Source: Chryseobacterium sp. ON_d1 | GTDB taxonomy: Bacteria; Bacteroidota; Bacteroidia; Flavobacteriales; Weeksellaceae | Assembly (NCBI RefSeq): GCF_006829085.1 | Contig: NZ_BJTC01000011.1 | Coordinates: 62,001 to 126,000 of the forward strand | Reading direction: 5' to 3' | DNA: 64,000 bases | Shown here: in pieces, positions 9,955 through 16,788 of the stretch | How positions within the stretch are numbered: the first letter of the stretch is position 1 | How the letters are laid out: each line of letters begins with the position of its first letter | The notes under the pieces: generated by a model | The model's database searches: none | What the model was told of the DNA's origin: nothing | Seen by the model: the letters and a program-made list of their open reading frames with translations, nothing else | Translations under genes and position numbers: made by a program

Positions 9955-10362
9955 TTATTTTAAACTTAGTAAAGCTAATCGATATCCAGCCATCCCAAAG
10001 CCGGATAAAACAGCATCACTATTTGCCGCTGTTACAGATTTCTGCCTGAACTCTTCTCTTTTGTAGATATTGCTGATGTGAACCTCAACCTTGGGTTTTC
10101 TGATATTTTTTAAACAGTCTGCAATCGCATACGAATAATGAGTATAAGCCCCAGGATTGATCACAACTGCATCAAAGTCATCTTCCTGAAGTCTGTTGAT
10201 AAGCTCTCCTTCAATATTTGACTGGTAATATTTTAATTCATAAGAGGTAAACTCGGATCTTAAAACTTCCAAATAGCTTTCCATGGAGACGTTACCATAG
10301 ATTTCCGGTTCTCTTGTGCCTAACAGATTGAGGTTAGGGCCATTGATGATCAAAACTTTCAT
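9955..10362 (-). CDS. aroQ: type II 3-dehydroquinate dehydratase
   Basis: 135 residues, slightly short for the family (usually 140-150). It converts 3-dehydroquinate to 3-dehydroshikimate in the shikimate pathway. The N-terminal INGPNLNLLGTREPEIYG carries the catalytic arginine and tyrosine; NPGAYTHYSYAI, VEVHISN and REEFRQKS are the other active-site blocks. It diverges from the SusC operon, and the 420-base gap between them carries a small operator-like palindrome closer to aroQ. Confidence 0.97.
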   Translation of the reverse strand: MKVLIINGPNLNLLGTREPEIYGNVSMESYLEVLRSEFTSYELKYYQSNIEGELINRLQEDDFDAVVINPGAYTHYSYAIADCLKNIRKPKVEVHISNIYKREEFRQKSVTAANSDAVLSGFGMAGYRLALLSLK

Positions 10363-10444
10363 ACTATAAAATTAAAAACTTTTTTCCATTAAGTCTCAAA
10401 AAAAACTCTAGGGAATCTGCTTTTTTTTAATTGAATTATTGATA

Positions 10445-10458
10445 ATGATATTTATCAT
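10445..10458. promoter_or_regulatory. inverted repeat ATGATA-TT-TATCAT
   Basis: A perfect 6-2-6 palindrome inside the stretch GATAATGATATTTATCATG, which partly resembles a Fur-type box (about 13 of 19 positions of the E. coli consensus). It is 83 bases upstream of aroQ and 130 bases upstream of the SusC riboswitch promoter. Function unknown. Confidence 0.3.
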
Positions 10459-10553
10459 GTTTAAGAAAATGATAATGTGCTTAACTCGTTAATGTCATGG
10501 AGTTTATTCAAAAATTAAGTTAATTTCTGAAAATTTATCATGAAAAATAAATA

Positions 10554-10591
10554 AGTCTACTTGTTTTGTAGACTAAAAGTTTTTAGCTTTG
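10554..10591 (+). promoter_or_regulatory. promoter with overlapping inverted repeat ahead of the SAM riboswitch
   Basis: AGTCTAC (10554-10560) and GTAGACT (10568-10574) form a perfect 7-bp inverted repeat separated by 7 bases. A TTG at 10561-10563 inside it, 20 nt before TAGCTTTG (10584-10591), gives a TTG-N20-TAnnTTTG promoter. A protein bound to the repeat would sit on the -33 element. Confidence 0.55.
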
Positions 10592-10608
10592 CAGACATAT
10601 TTCGATCG

Positions 10609-10706
10609 GCTTATAAAGAAAGATGGAGGGAACTGACCCTGTGAAATCTTAACAACCTACCTGTGGAGGCAAGGTGTTACATTCAGCCTTTTAAGGGAAA
10701 ATAAGC
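10609..10706 (+). promoter_or_regulatory. SAM-I (S-box) riboswitch aptamer
   Basis: The outer stem P1 is GCTTAT (10609-10614) with ATAAGC (10701-10706). Between them are the conserved S-box blocks AAAGATGGAGGG (near 10619), ACTGACCCTGTGAAA, TTAACAACC, and AAGGTGTTACATTC (near 10671). The order and spacing match the SAM-I class, which senses S-adenosylmethionine and usually shuts expression off when SAM is abundant. A TAnnTTTG promoter lies 18 bases upstream and a strong hairpin lies 24 bases downstream. The genes controlled are the SusC/SusD pair. Confidence 0.9.
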
Positions 10707-10729
10707 ATTTGGTTTTCGTATTTATCGAT

Positions 10730-10765
10730 GCCCTTTGCTGAATATTCGGCAAAGGGCTAAATTTT
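10730..10765 (+). terminator. hairpin forming the probable expression platform of the SAM riboswitch
   Basis: GCCCTTTGCTGAAT (10730-10743) is followed directly by ATTCGGCAAAGGGC (10744-10757); the arms pair over almost all 14 bases with one G-T pair. The tail is TAAATTTTAAT, a weak T run, so it may act as a terminator or as an RNA structure just ahead of the start codon. It ends 33 bases before the ATG. Confidence 0.65.
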
Positions 10766-10789
10766 AATATATGATAAATAAAATTGATT

Positions 10790-13723
10790 ATGATTAATAA
10801 AAATTCATTTAATTCTAAAGTGTGGATCCCTCCGGTTGCTGCATTTTTTCTTGGAATTGCCAGCGTACAGGCACAGAATTCCAGGCTGAAACAAGATAGT
10901 CTTCATGAAAAAGAAATTGATGAAGTAGTGGTGGTAGCCTACGGAAAAGCAAAAAGAAACAGCTATACCGGTTCTGTGGCTACGATTTCCAGCGATAAGA
11001 TCAATAACAGACCTGTAACCAATATTACCAAAGCATTAGAAGGGCAGGTTGCAGGAATTCAGACGACAAGTGCATCGGGCCAGCCAGGAGCCGTTTCTAC
11101 CATACGGATCAGAGGAATTGGCTCGATAAGCGCTTCCAGTGATCCTTTATATGTAGTGGATGGGATTCCTTTTGACGGTAACCTGAATTCTATCAGCCCA
11201 AGCGATATAGAATCTATCAGTGTGCTGAAAGATGCTACAGCAAGTGCTTTGTATGGTTCAAGAGGAGCAAACGGGATTATCATTATTACTACAAAATCTG
11301 GTAAAAAAGGAGAATCAAAAGTTAATTTTAACATCAGTCAGGGATTCTCCGGAAGAGCAGTAAAAGATTATCAACAGGTCAGTACGGATCAGTATTTCCA
11401 ATTATACTGGGAGGCATTGAGAAACGGATATCAGTCTGGTAAAGTGAATGCTCAGCAAGCTGCTCAGATGGCTACTGACAATCTTGTTTCAACACTTGGT
11501 ATCAATCCTTATGGAACGGCCTATCCAAAACCGGTAGGAACAGATGGAAAGCTATTGCCCGGCGCTTCACCACTCTGGAATGATGACTGGAGAGATATTT
11601 TACAGAGAGTGGCATCAAGAAATCAGGTAGATCTCGATATCAGCGGGGGAAGTGAGAAAAGTAACTACTTCTTTTCCCTTGGTTATCTGGATGACAAAGG
11701 GATGGCTATTGAATCTGGTTTTAAAAGGTATAATACCCGATTAAAGGTCAATTCTGAAGTTAAAAAATGGTTGAATGTTGGGGTAAACTTAAGCTATACT
11801 AACAGTATTCAGCAGGCGCCGACTTCCTCGGATTCAAAGGCCAGTAATATCATCAATGCGGCAAGATTCATTCCTTCATTCTATCCTTATTATGAAAGAA
11901 ATGCAGATGGAACTTATGTTTTGGGCGCAGATGGAAATCCGGTTTATGATTTTGGAAAATACAGGCCTACCAATGCTCTTCAGAATCAGAATGCCGCTGC
12001 GACCCTGCCATTAGATAAAAACGAAAATAAAGAAGATAACTTCTCAGGAAAAGGATTCATGGAATTTACTTTCCTGCCGGAACTCAAATTCAAAACGAGT
12101 TTTTCTGTTGATCTGGTGAATTATAACGGACATTATTATTCAAATCCACTGCTTGGACAAGGGGCTGAAATTGGGGGTTCGGTGACGAAAACGAATACCA
12201 GAACGCTTTCGTATACAACCAGTAATATTCTGACGTATGATAAAAAGTTTGGAAAACATCACATTAATGCATTAGCAGGACATGAATTCTATAAGTACGA
12301 TTATCAGACGATTTCCGGGACCAGAAGCCAATTTTCTCTGCCATACTATTATGAGCCGGACGCTGCTTCTCTGCTGGGAAGTTTCAGTGGAAACAGCAAT
12401 AAATTAAGCCTGTTGAGTTTCCTGGGAAAAGTTGAATATGATTATAACAATACCTATTTCCTATCTGCATCAGGAAGGGCAGACAGCTCTTCAAGATTTG
12501 CGAAAGATAACAGATGGGGGAGATTCTGGTCAGTAGGAGTTTCATGGAAAATATCCAATGAAGAATTTGTTAAGAGCTTGAACGTCTTCAATCAGTTGAC
12601 ATTACGTGCCAGCTATGGAGGTCAGGGAAATGACAAATTGCTTAGACCTAACGGACAGCCGCTTTACTATGCATATCAGGAATTATATCGATTTATCAGC
12701 CTTGGCGGAGAGCCGGGCACAACGCTGGAAAAGACATTTACCAATAATGTGAAATGGGAAACCAATCTTAATTTAAATGTTGGATTGGAGTTCGCGATTC
12801 TGAATAACAGAATTAAAGGAAATATCGAATACTTCAAAAGAAAAAGCCAGGATCTTCTGTTCAATATGCCAGTGGCGCCATCGCTGGGAATCAGTGATTA
12901 TCCTGCGAATATCGGAACAATTCAGAATACAGGGTTTGAATTTTCATTATTTACAACGCCAGTTAAAAATGATGATTTCCAGTGGAATGTAGATGTGAAT
13001 CTGAGTACTTTAAATAATAAAGTGACCAAGTTACCCGGAGGTTCTTTGGTTGTAGGAACTAAGTTGCTGACAGTAGGAGGCTCAGTATATGATTTCTTTA
13101 TTCCGGAATGGGTAGGAGTAGATCCGAGCAATGGAAAGCCTTTGTGGAAAACAGTTACTACCGATGCTAACGGGAATTCAGTGGAAGGAACTACTTCAGA
13201 ATATTCTAAAGCAACAAAACTGCTCCAAGGCTCTGCATTGCCTAAACTGACAGGGGGAATCAGTACCAGTATTACTTATAAGAATTTTGATTTTTCAGGA
13301 TTACTGACATTCAAAATCGGCGGAAAAGTTTTAGATACCGATTATACCTCCATCATGCATAACGGAAGTTCGGGAGGACGAGCATGGAGTTCCGAAATAC
13401 TGAACAGGTGGACGCCTGATAATCCTTACACAGATGTTCCTGCATTAAGTACAACAACGAATAACTGGACATCAACCTCTTCAAGATTCCTGTATTCCGG
13501 CACTTACGCAAGACTGAAAAATGTCAGTTTAGGATACACACTTCCTGAAGATTATTTTGAGAAAATTGGACTTAAAAAATTCAGAATTTATATCCAGGCA
13601 GAAAATCTTCTGACCTTCTATAAACATAAAGGAATGGATCCTGAACAGGCTTTGGATGGAACAACTTATTACAGATATCCTGCTATGAGAACGATCACTT
13701 TTGGTCTTCAGGCAACGCTTTAA
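10790..13723 (+). CDS. SusC/RagA-type TonB-linked outer-membrane receptor
   Basis: About 977 residues from the ATG at 10790; an in-frame TTG six bases earlier is less likely. A signal peptide (ending SVQAQ) is followed almost directly by the TonB-box region EIDEVVVVAYGKAKRN. Then come the plug (GQVAGIQTTSASGQPG, LYVVDGIPFDGN, SVLKDATASALYGSRGANG) and a long barrel ending in FGLQATL. It lacks the N-terminal carboxypeptidase-regulatory-like domain that many SusC proteins carry. With the SusD partner 17 bases downstream it should import a nutrient through the outer membrane. The SAM-I riboswitch points to a substrate tied to methionine or sulfur metabolism; that link is inference. Confidence 0.92.
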   Translation: MINKNSFNSKVWIPPVAAFFLGIASVQAQNSRLKQDSLHEKEIDEVVVVAYGKAKRNSYTGSVATISSDKINNRPVTNITKALEGQVAGIQTTSASGQPGAVSTIRIRGIGSISASSDPLYVVDGIPFDGNLNSISPSDIESISVLKDATASALYGSRGANGIIIITTKSGKKGESKVNFNISQGFSGRAVKDYQQVSTDQYFQLYWEALRNGYQSGKVNAQQAAQMATDNLVSTLGINPYGTAYPKPVGTDGKLLPGASPLWNDDWRDILQRVASRNQVDLDISGGSEKSNYFFSLGYLDDKGMAIESGFKRYNTRLKVNSEVKKWLNVGVNLSYTNSIQQAPTSSDSKASNIINAARFIPSFYPYYERNADGTYVLGADGNPVYDFGKYRPTNALQNQNAAATLPLDKNENKEDNFSGKGFMEFTFLPELKFKTSFSVDLVNYNGHYYSNPLLGQGAEIGGSVTKTNTRTLSYTTSNILTYDKKFGKHHINALAGHEFYKYDYQTISGTRSQFSLPYYYEPDAASLLGSFSGNSNKLSLLSFLGKVEYDYNNTYFLSASGRADSSSRFAKDNRWGRFWSVGVSWKISNEEFVKSLNVFNQLTLRASYGGQGNDKLLRPNGQPLYYAYQELYRFISLGGEPGTTLEKTFTNNVKWETNLNLNVGLEFAILNNRIKGNIEYFKRKSQDLLFNMPVAPSLGISDYPANIGTIQNTGFEFSLFTTPVKNDDFQWNVDVNLSTLNNKVTKLPGGSLVVGTKLLTVGGSVYDFFIPEWVGVDPSNGKPLWKTVTTDANGNSVEGTTSEYSKATKLLQGSALPKLTGGISTSITYKNFDFSGLLTFKIGGKVLDTDYTSIMHNGSSGGRAWSSEILNRWTPDNPYTDVPALSTTTNNWTSTSSRFLYSGTYARLKNVSLGYTLPEDYFEKIGLKKFRIYIQAENLLTFYKHKGMDPEQALDGTTYYRYPAMRTITFGLQATL

Positions 13724-13740
13724 CCTTTTAAAATTGAAAA

Positions 13741-15234
13741 ATGAAAAAATTAAAATACTTATCGTTTGTGCTCATTGGATTTTTGTCGCTGACAAGCTGT
13801 GAAAATGACCTGGACACAGCTCCGACTGATCAGGCCAACAGCGTGGAGGTTTTCAAAACCGCTGAAAGTGCTGAAACAGTAGTGAACGGTACCTGGGCAA
13901 AATTTAATAATGATGGGACAACGTATGCCAATATTGGGTATTCCACAGTGTTAAGAGCCAGCGATGCGATGGGAAGTGATGTGGCGGTATTGACGAATAA
14001 ATACGGTTTTGCTTCTACTTATGCTTTTACAGAAATGGTGAATAATACAGCAAGCCGGCCGTTATTTATCTGGTCTCTGTTGTATTCCACTATCAATAAT
14101 ATGAATAATGTCATTACAAGAATTGATGGTACAGAAGGCAGCCAGGAGAAAAAAGATCAGGTAAAAGGACAGGCAAAGGCATTACGCGCCTTCTGTTATC
14201 TGAATCTGGCGAGCTTTTATCAGTTTAGTTACCTGAAAGACAAGTCAGCATTAACGGCTCCCATTTATACGGAGCCTTCAACAACCAGTACGGTAGGGAA
14301 GAAAAGAGCAAGTCTGGAAGAAATCTATACTTTGATTAAAAGTGATCTTACCGATGCTGATAACCTGTTGAAAAATTATACAAGAAATAATAAAGATAAG
14401 ATCAACCGTTCTGTAGTGAACGGACTTTTAGCAAGAACTTACCTGAATACGGGCGAGTGGAGTAAAGCTTCAGCATCAGCAAAAATTGCAAGGGAAGGTT
14501 TCCCGCTGATGGCTCCGGAAAAATATAAAGATGGCTTTAATGACATCAACAATGCAGAATGGATCTGGGGACATGCGCAGACTCAGGAACAGTCTGATGA
14601 AAGTTATGCCTTCCATTATCTGGATGTTTCTTCCTCAGGGAGCTATTATTACAGCTTTATGGCGGACCCTTATTTTAAGGACCTTTTTGATACCAATGAT
14701 ATCAGATACCAGTTATTTTCATGGGACGGGCAGAAAGGTAGGGAAGGATTGCTGAGATATGCCAAGTTTAAATTCAAACCCACCCTTATTGCAGATATTG
14801 TGTATATGAGAGCTGCTGAAATGTACCTGATCGAAGCGGAAGCAGAAGCAAGAAGCGGAAATGTATCTCAGGCAGTAGCCGTATTGAACCAATTGAAATC
14901 AGCAAGAAATGCCAATATTTATAATGGCTCGTTATCACAAAATGCTGTGGTAGATGCAGTGTTGATCGAGAGAAGAAAAGAATTGTTTGGAGAAGGCTTC
15001 TCCCTTTCAGATATTATCAGAACGCAGGGAACAGTAGTAAGAAAGCCGTTTGTAGATGCCGATGGCAAACCGATAAAAGTTCAGGTCACTACACCAGACG
15101 GAACGGTAAAAACAGTAGATGGAAGAGGGCATTCTGTTCTTGATTTCCCGGATAAATCTGCTTTCACCCCAAACAGTACTTATTATTTATTCAGTATTCC
15201 GCAGAGAGAGTTTGAGAATAACCCGAATTTATAA
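13741..15234 (+). CDS. RagB/SusD family nutrient-binding lipoprotein
   Basis: 497 residues. The N-terminus MKKLKYLSFVLIGFLSLTSC is a lipoprotein signal with lipid-attachment Cys20, and ENDLD follows as an acidic surface-export-like stretch. TPR-like helical segments are typical of SusD: FCYLNLASFYQFSY (about 150), SVVNGLLARTYLNTGEWSKA (about 225) and YMRAAEMYLIEAEAEARSG (about 358). The C-terminus YYLFSIPQREFENNPNL matches the family tail. It forms a unit with the SusC gene 17 bases upstream and therefore shares SAM-riboswitch control. The ligand is unknown. Confidence 0.93.
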   Translation: MKKLKYLSFVLIGFLSLTSCENDLDTAPTDQANSVEVFKTAESAETVVNGTWAKFNNDGTTYANIGYSTVLRASDAMGSDVAVLTNKYGFASTYAFTEMVNNTASRPLFIWSLLYSTINNMNNVITRIDGTEGSQEKKDQVKGQAKALRAFCYLNLASFYQFSYLKDKSALTAPIYTEPSTTSTVGKKRASLEEIYTLIKSDLTDADNLLKNYTRNNKDKINRSVVNGLLARTYLNTGEWSKASASAKIAREGFPLMAPEKYKDGFNDINNAEWIWGHAQTQEQSDESYAFHYLDVSSSGSYYYSFMADPYFKDLFDTNDIRYQLFSWDGQKGREGLLRYAKFKFKPTLIADIVYMRAAEMYLIEAEAEARSGNVSQAVAVLNQLKSARNANIYNGSLSQNAVVDAVLIERRKELFGEGFSLSDIIRTQGTVVRKPFVDADGKPIKVQVTTPDGTVKTVDGRGHSVLDFPDKSAFTPNSTYYLFSIPQREFENNPNL

Positions 15235-15265
15235 GGTATAGTCCATAATTAGATTGATTTTTTTT

Positions 15266-15292
15266 AGCCACTGCTTTTGCGGTGGTTTTTTT
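15266..15292 (+). terminator. terminator of the SusCD operon
   Basis: Stem AGCCACTGC (15266-15274) with GCGGTGGTT (15279-15287), TTTT loop, then a T run. Confidence 0.85.
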
Positions 15293-15298
15293 AATTAA

Positions 15299-15331
15299 AA
15301 AACCGTTGCTAAAAGAGCAACGGTTTTATTT
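15299..15331. terminator. second, bidirectional hairpin terminator
   Basis: AAAACCGTTGCT (15299-15310) pairs perfectly with AGCAACGGTTTT (15316-15327). A/T tails on both sides let it end the minus-strand gene at 15350 as well as the SusCD transcript. Confidence 0.8.
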
Positions 15332-15349
15332 TAAATTATTTTTTACTAT

Positions 15350-15682
15350 TTAAGGATTACTTATATTCTGAGCTTCTGTAATAATCATACTTTTCCCTAG
15401 AAATCTTATAAGAGATGCAATTTTATATAAATCATAATCTATTATCTCTCGTTTTCCATCTAAAAAATTTTGCAAAAATTCCCAATCCTCAATTAAACTT
15501 CCCATTGTTAATTCTTTGGGATCCTTATATGGATCATATAATTCTTCATCAGTAATATTCCAATACAAGTCATTATTAAAAGTAAAAGAGGTTGAATCAT
15601 TTAATTTTTCTAACTTATTAAGCAAAGCCTCAATAAGTTTTTTAATGTCTGCTTTTTTTAATTCGGGTTTATTATTTTCCAT
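15350..15682 (-). CDS. hypothetical protein, 110 aa
   Basis: Not recognised. The 110-residue acidic product has no signal peptide. It begins with a Lys/Glu-rich helix (KKADIKKLIEALLNKLEKL), then FTFNNDLYWNITDEELYDPYKDP, then a helical C-terminus (YDLYKIASLIRFLGKSMII). It is very AT-rich compared with the flanking housekeeping genes. Small acidic soluble proteins of this kind are often immunity-like orphans in Bacteroidota, but there is no adjacent toxin gene. It ends against a bidirectional terminator. Confidence 0.6.
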   Translation of the reverse strand: MENNKPELKKADIKKLIEALLNKLEKLNDSTSFTFNNDLYWNITDEELYDPYKDPKELTMGSLIEDWEFLQNFLDGKREIIDYDLYKIASLIRFLGKSMIITEAQNISNP

Positions 15683-15792
15683 TGGATTATTAAATAATTG
15701 GTTAATCTCCCGCTTTTCGAAGGCCCCGACTTTGAAACATTACAAAGATATTGTTTTTAAATGTTCCGGATTTTGGGAAGATTACATAAGTA

Positions 15793-16167
15793 TTATTTGT
15801 AATAAAATGTATAAACTTTATTTGGAAAGCTAATGTATACCGTGTCTGAAATTGGTTTTCCATCAATTTTTTTGAGATAGATCTTCTCATGAGAAGAGGG
15901 AGGAATCTCTCCAAAAGTAGAAGATCGAATACTTGTAGCAGTTATATCTTTACCTTTAAAAGAAATATATATAGAATAGTGGTTTTGTATATTGTAAAGA
16001 GTACTTAGACCTACTTCTACATAACTAACTTTACCATTTGCATCTATAATTTCATAATGCTTCTTATCTTTTTTTAAATTGTCAATTGATTGATAACTTT
16101 CAAAATTGGTGGATACACAGCTTGTAATTGTGCATAATGTAAAGAAAAAAAATATATATTTAATCAT
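15793..16167 (-). CDS. small hypothetical lipoprotein, 124 aa
   Basis: Not recognised by family. The open frame extends upstream to 16227, but the ATG at 16167 gives a proper lipoprotein signal: MIKYIFFFFTLCTITSC, with lipid Cys17, so that start is chosen. The mature part is about 107 residues and probably beta-rich (KVSYVEVGLSTLYNIQNHYSIYISFKG), ending SDTVYISFPNKVYTFYYK. It lies 110 bases upstream of the other small orphan on the same strand; both are AT-rich and may be a recent insertion. Function unknown. Confidence 0.6.
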   Translation of the reverse strand: MIKYIFFFFTLCTITSCVSTNFESYQSIDNLKKDKKHYEIIDANGKVSYVEVGLSTLYNIQNHYSIYISFKGKDITATSIRSSTFGEIPPSSHEKIYLKKIDGKPISDTVYISFPNKVYTFYYK

Positions 16168-16303
16168 GATTATAATTTCTATATCATTAGAGTATTTGTT
16201 ATCAATTTTGAATTCTGCACTATACAAATTAATAAATAATGAAAACTTGTAATTCGGTTTTTGAACTTTGAAATGAATTATCCTGCAATTTACAAAAAAT
16301 CTC

Positions 16304-16311
16304 TACCTTTG
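16304..16311 (+). promoter_or_regulatory. -7 box for the small Cys-rich gene
   Basis: TACCTTTG (TAnnTTTG) 5 bases before the ATG at 16317, so the leader would be nearly absent. Confidence 0.45.
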
Positions 16312-16316
16312 TAACA

Positions 16317-16640
16317 ATGAATCTCTTAAGATGGATACTGGCAATTTACTTTATGGCGTTATCACTAATGCCATGTGCTGACGTGTCTCATCCGCAGAAT
16401 TCCGGGAACAAAATAGTTTCCCTGAGTGTTCAGGAAAATCATTCAAAAGAAAAAGGAGACATATGTTCTCCGCTTTGTGCATGCAGCTGCTGTCAGATCA
16501 CAGTTTCAGCATTTAAAATGGATCCATTACTGGAGATTCCTGAGCAGATTCCTGCTTACTTTTCAAAGAAGATCTTATTTCACAAAAACGACTTTGCTTA
16601 CCAGGTTTATGACCCTATCTGGCAGCCTCCTAAAATTTAA
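16317..16640 (+). CDS. small exported Cys-rich protein (DUF6660-like) next to a metal efflux pump
   Basis: 107 residues. An N-terminal hydrophobic signal or anchor (about 1-20, ending SLMPC) is followed by a short mature region containing the dense cysteine block CSPLCACSCC (Cys50, 54, 56, 58, 59). It resembles the small DUF6660-type proteins seen next to CusA/CzcA pumps in Bacteroidota. A periplasmic metal-binding or metal-sensing role is inferred from the cysteines and the neighbours. It is separated from the pump gene by 148 bases that hold a distinct operator and promoter, so the two may be independently expressed. Confidence 0.65.
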   Translation: MNLLRWILAIYFMALSLMPCADVSHPQNSGNKIVSLSVQENHSKEKGDICSPLCACSCCQITVSAFKMDPLLEIPEQIPAYFSKKILFHKNDFAYQVYDPIWQPPKI

Positions 16641-16696
16641 TTTTTATTGACTTTTAGAAAGCCTATGCTTTCTGATTTTAAACTGTGCTTGAAACT

Positions 16697-16733
16697 TTGC
16701 AATACCATTGCAGGGGTTTTCAGGATATTTTTG
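16697..16733 (+). promoter_or_regulatory. metal-regulator operator plus promoter of the RND pump operon
   Basis: TTGCAATACCATTGCA (16697-16712) is an inverted repeat TGCAAT-n3-ATTGCA. Its inner TTG is 15 nt upstream of TATTTTTG (16726-16733). The same motif with the same spacing occurs at 24737 before the P-type ATPase gene. The flank AACTGT-n-CTTGAAA is also shared. The spacing suggests a repressor blocking the promoter; the Fur-family protein at 24326 is the obvious candidate. Confidence 0.7.
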
Positions 16734-16788
16734 CTGCAGCATTATACGCTGTATGCATTCATCTTTCAATAAAAATTAAATACAAATC

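Noticed and set aside
16284-16289. TGCAAT half-site upstream of the small Cys-rich gene
   Set aside because: No matching ATTGCA arm at the right distance, and the spacing to the -7 box differs from the two full operators.
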